Positions 7,777 to 16,498 of a stretch of DNA of 48,823 nucleotides are shown here, in pieces. This DNA is from CAZHDI01 sp964531285. GTDB taxonomy: Bacteria; Pseudomonadota; Alphaproteobacteria; JAJFIK01. Position numbers and translations under genes: made by a program. Each line of letters starts with the position of its first letter. Position 1 is the stretch's first letter. The notes under the pieces were generated by a model, which was not told the DNA's origin, ran no database searches, and saw only the letters and a program-made list of their open reading frames with translations. Location: NCBI GenBank assembly GCA_964531285.1, contig CAZHDI010000019.1, forward strand, positions 1 to 48,823. The letters run 5' to 3'.

Positions 7777-9021
7777 ATGGCGGCGGCATTCCCCACACAC
7801 GGCACCAACTGGCAGACCCTGAAGGCGCAAATGACCGCAATGGCCGAGGCCGATGTGGATTGGCGCAAAGGGCGCAATGGCATGAACGTCTTTTATGCCG
7901 GCGCGGACGTGCTCCAGGTCGCCAAGGAAGCCTATACCCTGTTCATGTCCGAAAACGGGCTGAACCTGACGGCGTTCCCCAGCCTCAAGCAGATGGAACG
8001 CACCATTCTGTCCTACGGGCTCGATCTGTTGAATGCGCCGCAGGGCGCGCGCGGATCGATGACCTCCGGCGGCACCGAATCCATCGTCCTGGCGCTCAAG
8101 ACCGCACGCGAGAAGGCCCGGGCCGAGGGCCGCGATACCGCCGGCGCAGAGATCGTGATGCCGCGTTCGGCCCATCCGTCGTTCGAGAAGGGCTGCGCGA
8201 TGCTCGGTCTGGAGCCGGTGCGCGTCGATGTGGATCCCGAGACCCTGCTGGCGGATCCGGCCACCATGGACCGGGCCATCGGGCCGCGCACCCTGATGCT
8301 GGTCGCGTCGGCGCCCGCCTTCCCGTCGGGGTGCATCGATCCGATTGGCGCTCTGGGCAAGGTCGCCGCCCGGCACAATCTTTGGTTCCATGTGGATGCC
8401 TGTGTGGGCGGCTATCTCATTCCCTTCGTGGCGATGAACGGCGAGAAGCTGCCGGTGTTCGACTTCCGGGTGCCGGCGGTCACGTCGATCTCGGCCGATC
8501 TGCACAAATACGGCTGGTGCGCGAAAGGCGCCTCCACCGTGTTCTACCGGACCGCCGAAGACTGGGCCCATCAGCGGTTCGATTTCGATGTCTGGCCGGC
8601 CGGGCGAATGATCACACCGACCATGGCGGGAACCCGTCCCGGGGGCGCGATCGCGGCGGCCTATGCGGTAATGACCTATCTGGGCGAAGCGGGCTACCGG
8701 GCCAAGGCCGCGGCGGTGACGGCAACGCGCGAACGCTTCGAGGCGCATTTGCGGGCCCGCGATCTCACCGTGTTCGGCAAGCCGCAGCTCGGGATCATCA
8801 GCTTCGGGACGGATGCCTATGACATCTGGGCGGTCTGGAAGCGGATGATGGAACGCGGCTGGACGCCGGGACTGACCTCAGAGCCGCGCAGCATTCATAT
8901 GATGCTGACCCCGGCGCATGCTCAGGCGGTCGAAGCCTTTTTCGAAGACTTCGACGCCTGCGCGGCGGTCGTCCGGGAGCGGAACGAAGTCTATGACGGC
9001 CCGTTCGCGCGGTATTCCTGA
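7777..9021 (+). CDS. PLP-dependent sphingosine-1-phosphate lyase-like enzyme
   Basis: A 414-residue group II PLP decarboxylase-fold protein closest in motif pattern to sphingosine-1-phosphate lyase, which cleaves phosphorylated sphingoid bases to ethanolamine phosphate and a fatty aldehyde. Visible are the cofactor-binding SGGTESI, the HVDACVGG strand with its PLP aspartate, and the Schiff-base lysine at 244 in SADLHKYGWCAKG. It lacks the N-terminal membrane helix of eukaryotic enzymes and seems soluble. GGAGGA six bases before 7777 fixes the start; an ATG at 7762 has no such site. No other sphingolipid gene lies nearby, so the substrate may differ (aspartate or glutamate decarboxylase relatives share the fold). 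It converges with the GST gene 14 bases away. Confidence 0.85.
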   Translation: MAAAFPTHGTNWQTLKAQMTAMAEADVDWRKGRNGMNVFYAGADVLQVAKEAYTLFMSENGLNLTAFPSLKQMERTILSYGLDLLNAPQGARGSMTSGGTESIVLALKTAREKARAEGRDTAGAEIVMPRSAHPSFEKGCAMLGLEPVRVDVDPETLLADPATMDRAIGPRTLMLVASAPAFPSGCIDPIGALGKVAARHNLWFHVDACVGGYLIPFVAMNGEKLPVFDFRVPAVTSISADLHKYGWCAKGASTVFYRTAEDWAHQRFDFDVWPAGRMITPTMAGTRPGGAIAAAYAVMTYLGEAGYRAKAAAVTATRERFEAHLRARDLTVFGKPQLGIISFGTDAYDIWAVWKRMMERGWTPGLTSEPRSIHMMLTPAHAQAVEAFFEDFDACAAVVRERNEVYDGPFARYS

Positions 9022-9035
9022 CCCAACAGAATTGC

Positions 9036-9650
9036 TCAGGCGTCGGCCGACGGCCGGGCCGCGACCCGATCCATCCAGCCGGCGACATGGGTGTTGGCCG
9101 GATCGAGCGGCTGGCCGACACGCGTGCCGAATTTCAGAAACGCAAACAGCATGATATCGGCCAGGGTGAAGCGCTGTCCGACCACGAACGGTCGCCCGGC
9201 CATCTGGTCGTTGAGCCAGACAAGCCCGTCCGCCGCCTTCGCCTTCAGGCCGTCCGCGGCCTCGGGCAGACAGCGGAACCGGTCCTTAAACAGATCGAGC
9301 CCTTCGGCATAGCGAAAGCCCTGGGTCAGCGGCTCGATGATGTTGAGATCGATCTTGCGGGTCCACATGCGCGTCTGGGCGCGCTCCTCGGGCGTCGTAC
9401 CGATCAGGGCCGGCGTCGGCTGGAGTTCCTCGATATATTCGCAGATCGCCGTGATCTCGCTGATCATCGTGCCGTCGACAAGCTCGAGAGCCGGAAGCTG
9501 GCCCGACGGATTGACCCGCGCGACATAATCGGCCTGACGGTTTTCACCGCCCATCAGATCCACTTCGGTGCGGGGAATATCGAGTGCCTTTTCAGCCAGA
9601 AACATCCGCACCACATGCGGGTTCGGTCCGACACTGTTGTAAAGTTTCAC
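9036..9650 (-). CDS. Glutathione S-transferase family protein
   Basis: A 204-residue protein of normal GST length. The N-terminal thioredoxin-like domain starts MKLYNSVGPNPHVVRMFLAE and contains the cis-proline motif SGQLPALEL and the glutathione gamma-glutamyl contact region ISEITAICEYIEE. The helical C-terminal half includes GQRFTLADIMLFAFLKF, with the conserved N-capping aspartate. Ser6 may be the activating residue. GGGGAG lies about 8 bases before the ATG. It is probably a detoxification or redox enzyme; the substrate cannot be told. Confidence 0.9.
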   Translation of the reverse strand: MKLYNSVGPNPHVVRMFLAEKALDIPRTEVDLMGGENRQADYVARVNPSGQLPALELVDGTMISEITAICEYIEELQPTPALIGTTPEERAQTRMWTRKIDLNIIEPLTQGFRYAEGLDLFKDRFRCLPEAADGLKAKAADGLVWLNDQMAGRPFVVGQRFTLADIMLFAFLKFGTRVGQPLDPANTHVAGWMDRVAARPSADA

Positions 9651-10010
9651 GGGCGTTCTCCCCTTTTGCGATCTTCATGACAGGTCAACGATCTGTCGAG
9701 ACGACGGACGCGGGCGCAACGCGCCATTGGCGTACCCAGCCAAAAACACCACTCAAAGCTGCAATTGCCGTCTCGCAGTCCGGGTCGATCCGGCGGTCTG
9801 CGACACATTGTGTTGAATGGTTGGAGAGTACAAGTCCGCTTCCGCCCAGGCGCGGCGCGGCATTGGGCGCTCACGGCGGGCTGAGAGCACGATTCGACTT
9901 TGCTTGTCGGGAGGCAACGCTTTCAGTATAGCTCGTAATCCTGACGATAAGTGCGCAGGCCCGGGATGGCGGGCCTTTCCCAAGGGTCACGCCATTCCAC
10001 GGTGCGGATA
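9651..10010. other. 360-bp divergent intergenic region
   Basis: This separates the GST gene (minus) from the ATP-grasp-like gene (plus). I see no RNA gene, convincing small protein or strong hairpin. Both promoters should lie here but I cannot place them with confidence. Confidence 0.5.
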
Positions 10011-10943
10011 ATGTTCATTTATGAAGATCTGAAGATTCGGCGCGGCGATGTGGTCGTGTCCAGCACCGACACAACCATCCCCTTCACATGGTCGTTCATT
10101 AAGGCGTTCAGCCGTCAGTTCGTCCTTTTTGTCTATGTCTCCTGCATTTTCGGCCTCCGGCAGGTTCTGCCAGGCAAGCGCTACAAGATCGGGTTTTATC
10201 CCCGCCGGCCGCGCCCCTGGTATCAGGTTTGGAATGTGACGCGCTTTATGGGCGTGCAGTATTCCGAGGAAATCAGCGACTGCGATGTGCTGTTCTATTT
10301 CGAGGACAAGACCCGCAGTACGCTGAAGACCGATTATCTCGGCGTCCCGAACGTGAAGGCCATCAACGGCTATTGCACCGATATCGGCAAGGACAAGGTC
10401 GCGCGGGTGTTCGAGGAGGTGTTCGGCTACAGCCTCGAAATCGATCCGACCACGTTTCAAGGCCGCGCGGTGCGCAAGTCCATCGAGAACGCGGCCCATG
10501 ACGGCCAGATTATCGACTGCCCCATCCCTCAACGCGATGCGGGCGTCGTCTATCAGCGTCTCATTGAGAATTCCTATGACGGCAAGACGGTGCAGGACCT
10601 GCGCTGTCCGGTGATCGGCAATGCGATTCCGGTCGTTTACATCAAGAAGCGGCCCATCGATATCCGCTTTGAGAACGAGAACACGGCCGGCGATCTGATG
10701 CGCACGGAAGATGTGTTCAGCGAGGCCGAAGTGCGCCGGCTGCTGGTGTTCAGCCGGCGGATGGGTCTCGATTTCGGCGGGCTCGACGTGCTGCGCGACC
10801 GGGACAGCGGCCGGATTTTCGTCGTCGACGTGAACAAGACCTGCATGGGGCCGCCGGTTCCCCTCACCTATCTGGAAAAGCACCGGGCGCTGACCCGTCT
10901 GGGCAAAGCCCTTATCGATCTCATTGAGGATCACAAATCCTGA
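10011..10943 (+). CDS. Uncharacterised ATP-grasp-like protein
   Basis: A 310-residue protein I cannot assign to a named enzyme. The second half has the order of an ATP-grasp fold: a lysine-bearing segment GRAVRKSIENAA, a hinge-like strand VVYQRLIEN, a basic strand IPVVYIKKRP, and near the end LDFGGLDVLRDRDSGRIFVVDVNKTC, where the D and N would bind magnesium-ATP. The N-terminal third has aromatic-rich hydrophobic stretches (FVLFVYVSCIFGLR) and may contact membrane. ATP-grasp enzymes ligate a carboxylate to an amine, but the substrates here are unknown. The ATG at 10011 is chosen because the family-like sequence MFIYEDLKI begins there; its ribosome site is weak. The MBL hydrolase follows after 37 bases. 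Confidence 0.7.
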   Translation: MFIYEDLKIRRGDVVVSSTDTTIPFTWSFIKAFSRQFVLFVYVSCIFGLRQVLPGKRYKIGFYPRRPRPWYQVWNVTRFMGVQYSEEISDCDVLFYFEDKTRSTLKTDYLGVPNVKAINGYCTDIGKDKVARVFEEVFGYSLEIDPTTFQGRAVRKSIENAAHDGQIIDCPIPQRDAGVVYQRLIENSYDGKTVQDLRCPVIGNAIPVVYIKKRPIDIRFENENTAGDLMRTEDVFSEAEVRRLLVFSRRMGLDFGGLDVLRDRDSGRIFVVDVNKTCMGPPVPLTYLEKHRALTRLGKALIDLIEDHKS

Positions 10944-10980
10944 CGCAGCGCCGGCGCCCGGCTCGGGAAAGGGACTGACC

Positions 10981-11880
10981 ATGGTAACGATCCCCTTCGT
11001 GCGCGAGATCGATGTCGCCTATGGCCGCTGCGACCGTCTGAGCCCGCTGATCCGCCGGGTGATCGCGAACAATCCCGGCCCGTTCACCTATACCGGTACC
11101 GGCACCTATATCATCGGTACGGGGAGCGTTGCGGTCATCGATCCCGGCCCCCTGCTCGATGAGCATTTCGAGGCCTTGAAGGCCGCGCTCGCCAGCGAGA
11201 CGGTCAGCCATATCCTGATCACCCATACCCATATCGATCACTCGCCGCTGGCCGGTCCCCTGAAAGCGTGGTGCGGTGCGCCGACCTATGGGTTCGGTCC
11301 CCATGGCGCGGGCGCACGGCGGCGGTTCGAGACCCCGCCGCAGGGCGGCGATATGACCTTCGTGCAGGACGTGACTGTTGCCGACGGCGACGTGATCAAG
11401 GGCGCGGGCTGGTCCATGGAGTGCGTCCATACGCCGGGCCACACGTCCAATCACATGAGCTTTGCCTTGCGCGAGGAGAACGCTCTGTTCTGCGGCGACA
11501 TGATCATGGGCTGGTCCACCCCCGTGGTGTCCCCGCCGGACGGCGACATGGCGGATTATTTCCGCTCGCTGCACAAGCTGCTGGCCCGGTCCGATGGGAT
11601 CCTGTGGCCGACCCACGGCCCGGCGGTCACCGAACCGCGCCCGCTGATCGAGGCGTTTCTGGCCCACCGCATGGCGCGCGAAGATCAGATCGCGGCCTGC
11701 CTCGCCGATGGCCTCGCGCGCATTCCGGACATGGTTGCGCATATGTACCGGGATGTGGATCCGGGGCTTCATCCGGCGGCGGAGCGCTCGGTCTTTGCGC
11801 ATCTGTTGCACATGGTCGAGGACGGCCGCGCGGCGACCGACGGCGAACCGCAGCCCGACAGCGACTACCGCGCGGTCTAG
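10981..11880 (+). CDS. MBL-fold metallo-hydrolase (LACTB2-like)
   Basis: A 299-residue metallo-beta-lactamase-fold protein. The zinc motif THTHIDHSP (His82, His84, Asp86, His87) is intact, with further ligands in HTPGHTSNHMSF and in FCGDMIMGWS; a late His in PTHGP completes the site. The C-terminal helical part after about 220 resembles the winged-helix region of LACTB2-type hydrolases. GGAAAGGGA before 10981 supports this start rather than an upstream ATG inside the previous gene. Probable co-transcription with the ATP-grasp-like gene suggests a shared pathway. It converges with the M48 gene nine bases away. Confidence 0.9.
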   Translation: MVTIPFVREIDVAYGRCDRLSPLIRRVIANNPGPFTYTGTGTYIIGTGSVAVIDPGPLLDEHFEALKAALASETVSHILITHTHIDHSPLAGPLKAWCGAPTYGFGPHGAGARRRFETPPQGGDMTFVQDVTVADGDVIKGAGWSMECVHTPGHTSNHMSFALREENALFCGDMIMGWSTPVVSPPDGDMADYFRSLHKLLARSDGILWPTHGPAVTEPRPLIEAFLAHRMAREDQIAACLADGLARIPDMVAHMYRDVDPGLHPAAERSVFAHLLHMVEDGRAATDGEPQPDSDYRAV

Positions 11881-11889
11881 GTCTGAACC

Positions 11890-13089
11890 TTACCGTTCCT
11901 TGGTGGGCAACCGCTCGGCGGGCTGGCGCTCGCGGTCGGCGCAGATCAGCCGCAGCCGCAGAAACTGGGCCGCCGACAGCACCGGACGGCGGGAATCCTC
12001 GCCGGTGATCAGCGCACCGATCGCCTCGGCCCGGTCCGGCAGGGCCGGGTGGGACATCAGCCAGCCGAAGGTCGCCGGATTGGAGTCCGTATCGGCCTGA
12101 TTGATCCGGCCCAGGAACCGGCTCAGGGCCGCCGGGTCGATCCGCGCATCGCGCATGATGTCCACCGCCAGCCGGTCGGCTTCGTGTTCCATTTCCCGCG
12201 AATAGCGGGCATTGAGCAGCAATTGCCCGATGCTCAGCGCAAGGCTCCGCCCGCCGAAATCCCCGAACATCAGGTTGAGCAGCACCGAGGTGGCGCCGCC
12301 CTCGAATATCTTCTGGCTAGGATGGCGCTGACGCACATGGGCGATCTCATGGGCGATCACCGCGGCGACCTCGTCTCCGCTCTGCGCGAAATCGAGCAGC
12401 CCCCGGAACACCAGAAGGCGGCCGCCCGGCATGGCGAAGGCGTTCACCACGTCGAGATCGACCACGGTCACCTGCAGCGGAAAGCCCGCGCCCGCCACCG
12501 ATTCCATCCGGCCAATGAGGGTATCGAGCGCGCGGCGCCCCAGGCTACCCTCGCAGATCAGGTCCTCAGGGCGGCGCCCGCGCGCCTCGGCATACTGATC
12601 GATCAGCGCCGCCTCGACCCGCTCACCGATCCGCGCTTCCCAGGACCGCGGCACCACGTCCACCAGCCAGCGCGACGACAGCGGCACGAGCAGGAAGAAC
12701 AGCACACCGATCGCCGCGGCCATGGCCAGCATGAGCGACCCCAAGAACCGCACCCGGCGCAGATCGAAGATCCGCTCCTCGCGCAGATGCGGCAGGTGCG
12801 CCACAAGCTGACGGATGAAATCCGGATCGCTGAGGGTCACCCGGTCCAGATCGCTGCGGCTGCGGCGCAGGCGCAACTCGCCGCCCACCATGCTGCCGCC
12901 CGCGAGTTTCAGGTCGGCCAGCGGCCAGCGCGCCAGGACCACGCCCTCGCGGTCGATCACCACCAGGTCGTCCATCTCCACGCGCACCATCACGGCCACA
13001 TCGGCGGCGGACTGGCCGTCATGGTAAACGCCGGCGACCGTCTCGAACGGTCCCTCGGTGCCGGGCGCGGGGCGGCGGGTGCGGGTCAT
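11890..13089 (-). CDS. M48-family zinc metallopeptidase
   Basis: A 399-residue membrane-linked peptidase. The catalytic motif HEIAHVRQRH lies at 247-256 and the third zinc ligand is the glutamate in EHEADRLAVD. A hydrophobic segment near 115-135 (GSLMLAMAAAIGVLFFLLVPL) anchors it. The first 100 residues are not part of the peptidase and include a beta-rich segment found in similar two-gene loci. It starts three bases after the DUF898 stop, so the two are translated together. In this arrangement the peptidase probably acts in envelope protein quality control; its substrate is not known. Confidence 0.92.
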   Translation of the reverse strand: MTRTRRPAPGTEGPFETVAGVYHDGQSAADVAVMVRVEMDDLVVIDREGVVLARWPLADLKLAGGSMVGGELRLRRSRSDLDRVTLSDPDFIRQLVAHLPHLREERIFDLRRVRFLGSLMLAMAAAIGVLFFLLVPLSSRWLVDVVPRSWEARIGERVEAALIDQYAEARGRRPEDLICEGSLGRRALDTLIGRMESVAGAGFPLQVTVVDLDVVNAFAMPGGRLLVFRGLLDFAQSGDEVAAVIAHEIAHVRQRHPSQKIFEGGATSVLLNLMFGDFGGRSLALSIGQLLLNARYSREMEHEADRLAVDIMRDARIDPAALSRFLGRINQADTDSNPATFGWLMSHPALPDRAEAIGALITGEDSRRPVLSAAQFLRLRLICADRERQPAERLPTKER

Positions 13090-13092
13090 GGG

Positions 13093-14439
13093 CTAGAAGT
13101 TTCCGAAATTGAAGGCGTCGGCGAGACCCTCGCCAAACCGCGGGGCGTTCTGGCTGTCCTGGACGATATCGTCCACGGCGTCCACACCCTCGATGGTGAA
13201 GCTGGCCGCGATCGCGCCGATCAGGCGGGTGCGCATGGTGACGTTGAACAACAGGGTGATGCCATAAGACGCCGCGAAGAGCATGGCAACCGCCGTGATC
13301 AGCACCATGAGGGCCAGCGCGATCACATCTGCATCAACGGCGCTCTCGCCCGGCAGTCCCGCAACCACTTGGACGATCAGCGCGACGAGGCCGAAGGAGA
13401 TGACCAGGAACCCGAAGGCGCCCAGGGCGAAGGGCGTGACGCTCGCCCGCACCTGGCGGGCCGTCAGATCCGAGCGGAAGCGCGCCGCGCCCAAGGTCAG
13501 CCGGGCGATGAAATAGCGGAATTCCTCGGTCCGGTACCTCACCAGGGCATAGTAGAAACCGATGCCGAAGACCAGGGCCGCCCCGGCCCAGACCGCCGGC
13601 GAGATAGCATAAAAATCCGCCAACGGCGCCCCGATGGGCGGGTTGTTGATGGCCGCGCCCGGCGCCCCGATCAGCTGATACAGCGACCACCAGCCGAACA
13701 GGCCGGCCAGCGCGCCCATGAGCCCCAGGCCGGTGAGCCAGGCCGGCAGCCAGGCGCCGATCAGATCGCTGGCGCGCGCATCGACCTCGAAAAACGTGTT
13801 GCCCAGCCGGGTCGTGTTGATCCGGTAGCGCTCCACCGCGACATTGCGCCAGGGATAGGCAAACCCGGCCGTCAGCAGGGTCAGAACCAGCCAGCCCAGC
13901 CAGATGGTCATGTAATGAAGGCTCGATCCGTCCTGGCCGAACCGGATGCCGCGCCAGACGGTGCGGGTCAGCCGGTACCGCCGGGCCCGGTAGAGCGCGG
14001 CCGGGGCCACCAGCAGGATCGCGCCGTAAAACACCGCCGAGATCAGATCCGCGCCGATATCCCGGGTGGTCGCGAAAAACGCCCCCAGCATGAAGACCGT
14101 GAAGGTCAGGCCCAGCAGGGCGAAAACGATGATAAAGCCGAGGAACAGCTCCATGCCCCGGCCCAGATACTCGCCGCTGGCGCCCGCGACCATCACCCGG
14201 TGCCAGAAGTGGCGGCGCAGCCGGGTGCGCGCCCAGAAGCGATAGAAGCCGAGGGTCAGAAAGGTCGCAACCGTGTTCCAGAACACCAAACGGGTCAGCC
14301 GGCGCGGATCGGGGAAAAACACCACGGCGGACGAGCGGGCCGCGTCCAAAGCCGCATCGGCTTCGGGCGAATAGGCCGGCTCACCGCCGCCGGTGCGGGT
14401 CTGCCGCGACGGCCCCCGCCTCTGCCCCTGATCGCTCAT
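13093..14439 (-). CDS. DUF898 (YjgN family) inner-membrane protein
   Basis: A 448-residue polytopic protein. After a charged N-terminus about nine hydrophobic segments can be seen; typical family signatures are LGFYRFWARTRLRRHFW, GTGEYLGRG-like ASGEYLGRGMELFLGF, and YPWRNVAVERYRINTTRLGN. The repeats suggest two related halves. Function is unknown. The immediate downstream M48 peptidase gene is a known neighbour of this family, which points to a shared membrane task. Confidence 0.9.
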   Translation of the reverse strand: MSDQGQRRGPSRQTRTGGGEPAYSPEADAALDAARSSAVVFFPDPRRLTRLVFWNTVATFLTLGFYRFWARTRLRRHFWHRVMVAGASGEYLGRGMELFLGFIIVFALLGLTFTVFMLGAFFATTRDIGADLISAVFYGAILLVAPAALYRARRYRLTRTVWRGIRFGQDGSSLHYMTIWLGWLVLTLLTAGFAYPWRNVAVERYRINTTRLGNTFFEVDARASDLIGAWLPAWLTGLGLMGALAGLFGWWSLYQLIGAPGAAINNPPIGAPLADFYAISPAVWAGAALVFGIGFYYALVRYRTEEFRYFIARLTLGAARFRSDLTARQVRASVTPFALGAFGFLVISFGLVALIVQVVAGLPGESAVDADVIALALMVLITAVAMLFAASYGITLLFNVTMRTRLIGAIAASFTIEGVDAVDDIVQDSQNAPRFGEGLADAFNFGNF

Positions 14440-14662
14440 GGCCCGTGCCGGTCCTCATCCATCCTCGCCGCAGCGCAAATGCGCCGGCGCCCCAAACCGT
14501 GATGGTAGTCGCGCACCGGTCCGGTGGCCAGTCTCCGGGCGGGGCACAGGCCGGCGCGGACGGACAGCCCCCTTGCCCCGCCCGGCCCCGGCCGGTGTGA
14601 TCACGCTGTCATACAAGGCGCCGATACTCACCGGCCCATCCCATACCCACATGGAGCCCGCC

Positions 14663-16339
14663 ATGCTGAAATCGCCTGTTTTCCCTGCCCTGCTCGCCGG
14701 CCTTGCGGGTCTGGCCCTGCCGGGCGCGGCCCTGGCCGAGACCGCACGGGGCGCGGTGTTCGAGGATCTGAACGGCGACGGCGTGCGCGGCGCGGGCGAG
14801 CCGGGTGTCGCCGGCGTGGCCGTGTCCAATGGCCGCGATGTCGTGGCGACCGGCGAGGACGGCACTTACCGGATTGCCGTGGAACCGCGCGATGTCCTGT
14901 TCATCACCAAACCATCGGGCTATGCCGTCCCGGTCAATGATGACAATCTTCCGCAATTTTATTACATCCACGATCCCGATGGCACGCCGGAGTCGCTTGG
15001 CCTGCGCTATGCCGGGGTCGAGCCGACCGGCCCGCTGCCCGCGGCCATTGACTTCCCGCTGATCCGGCAAAGCGAGCCGGACACGTTCAGTGCGGTCCTG
15101 CTGGCCGATACCCAGCCCCAGTCCTTCAAGGAACTTGACTACATCCGCGACGATGTGGTCGCCGAACTGGCCGGGACCGACGCCGCGTTCGGCATCACCG
15201 CCGGCGATATCCTGTTCGACGACATGGCGATGTTCCCGCGCTACAACGCGATCATCGGACAGATCGGCGTGCCCTGGTACAATGTGCCGGGCAATCACGA
15301 GATGAATTTTCTGTCTCCGGACGATGACTATTCGCTGGAGACCTTCAAGCGCCATTTCGGCCCGACGTCCTACTCCTTCGCCTATGCCGGCGTCCATTTC
15401 GTCATCATGGATAATGTCGATTATTTGGGCCGCGATGCCGGGCGCGAAGAGCCCCATCCGCGCGGTGCGGGCAGCTATGAAGGCCGTCTGAGCCAGGACC
15501 AGCTCGATTGGCTGGCCGCCGATCTGGCGTTTGTCCCAGAGGATAAGCTGGTCGTCCTGGTCATGCATATTCCGCTGACCAATTATAACCGGCCCGATGT
15601 GCCCAGCGTCTCGGTCGAGAACCGGCGCGCGCTGTTCCGCATTCTATCCGACCGCAAGCACCTGATCTCCTTTGCGGGCCATCTGCACACGACGGAAATT
15701 TTCGACCTGGGCCCCAAGGACGGCTTCCGGGGTGACACACCGCTGCGCCACCATACGCTGGCGACCGTCTCGGGCGCCTGGTGGAGCGGCCCGGCCGATG
15801 TCCGGGGTATTCCCCAGAGCCTGCAAAGCGACGGCGTGCCCAATGGCTATAACATTCTGACCGTGTCGGGATCGGATGCGACGGTGCGCTTCGTGCCGGC
15901 GGGCCGGCCCGCGACGGACCAGATGCGCATCAGCTTTGATAGTCAGTATCACAACTACAGTGCCGGCGGCTGGCGCGACTATCCGCCCGGCGCCCTGCTC
16001 GGCTCGCCCATCTCGATCGACCAGGTCTATTCGACCGATGTTGTGGTGAACTTTTACAACGGCGCGCTGGATTCGGTCGTGACCTATGAGATCGGCGGGT
16101 TCGAGCCGGTGGTCATGACCCGGACGACCCGCCCGTCGCCTCTGGCCGAGGAGATGATCGCCCGGCATCAGGACAGTTACAAATCCTGGGTCACCGCCGC
16201 CCCGTCGCGCCATATCTGGACCGCGCGCCTGCCGCGCGATCTGCCCGCCGGCACTCATACGGTCACCGTGCGCGGCACGGACGCCTATGGGTTGGAGCAT
16301 GTGAGTCACCGGGTGCTCGAAGTCACCCGGCGCGACTGA
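14663..16339 (+). CDS. Exported calcineurin-like metallophosphoesterase
   Basis: A 558-residue protein with a clear signal peptide (MLKSPVFPALLAGLAGLALPG, cleavage after ALAE). A small beta-sandwich domain (about 25-110; FEDLNGDGVRGAGEPGVAGV) precedes the metallophosphoesterase domain, whose two-metal site is seen in LLADTQPQ, GITAGDILFDD, VPGNHEMN, VMHIPLTN and FAGHLHTTE. A C-terminal beta domain follows. This three-part layout matches the MetallophosN/Metallophos/MetallophosC family. GGAG six bases before 14663 supports the start; an ATG at 14651 is possible. It is probably periplasmic, hydrolysing phosphoesters for phosphate or sugar-phosphate recovery. Confidence 0.9.
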   Translation: MLKSPVFPALLAGLAGLALPGAALAETARGAVFEDLNGDGVRGAGEPGVAGVAVSNGRDVVATGEDGTYRIAVEPRDVLFITKPSGYAVPVNDDNLPQFYYIHDPDGTPESLGLRYAGVEPTGPLPAAIDFPLIRQSEPDTFSAVLLADTQPQSFKELDYIRDDVVAELAGTDAAFGITAGDILFDDMAMFPRYNAIIGQIGVPWYNVPGNHEMNFLSPDDDYSLETFKRHFGPTSYSFAYAGVHFVIMDNVDYLGRDAGREEPHPRGAGSYEGRLSQDQLDWLAADLAFVPEDKLVVLVMHIPLTNYNRPDVPSVSVENRRALFRILSDRKHLISFAGHLHTTEIFDLGPKDGFRGDTPLRHHTLATVSGAWWSGPADVRGIPQSLQSDGVPNGYNILTVSGSDATVRFVPAGRPATDQMRISFDSQYHNYSAGGWRDYPPGALLGSPISIDQVYSTDVVVNFYNGALDSVVTYEIGGFEPVVMTRTTRPSPLAEEMIARHQDSYKSWVTAAPSRHIWTARLPRDLPAGTHTVTVRGTDAYGLEHVSHRVLEVTRRD

Positions 16340-16371
16340 CGCGCTGCACGGACGACAGGCCCCATACCGAC

Positions 16372-16406
16372 AAAAAGGCACCACCGAAAAAGGCACCACC
16401 AAAAAA
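16372..16406 (+). repeat. 15-bp tandem repeat before terminator
   Basis: AAAAAGGCACCACC plus one base is repeated at 16372 and 16387, and a third partial copy at 16402 runs into the terminator stem AAAAAGGCCGCC. The copies appear to be imperfect duplications of the terminator upstream arm. Confidence 0.75.
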
Positions 16407-16431
16407 GGCCGCCCCACCCGGGCGGCCTTTT
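16403..16431. terminator. Bidirectional rho-independent terminator
   Basis: AAAAGGCCGCCC and GGGCGGCCTTTT form a 12-bp stem around a five-base loop, with A-tract and T-tract on the two sides. It sits between the convergent metallophosphoesterase and DUF1499 genes and can stop both. Confidence 0.88.
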
Positions 16432-16443
16432 CTTCTGAAACCG

Positions 16444-16480
16444 TCATGCCGGACCAGCGCAGCGCCGATCCGGCATCCAG
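16444..16480. repeat. Intergenic palindromic repeat (REP-like)
   Basis: ATGCCGGA (16446-16453) and TCCGGCAT (16469-16476) flank an inner GCGCAGCGC. The layout resembles the dispersed intergenic palindromes of many alphaproteobacteria (GTCATNCCGG...CCGGNATCC type). Only one copy is seen in this window. Confidence 0.55.
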
Positions 16481-16498
16481 ATGGGATGCCCGCAGACC

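Noticed and set aside
12049..14502. 817-codon open frame on the plus strand
   Set aside because: Antisense to the DUF898 and M48 genes and lacking any motif.
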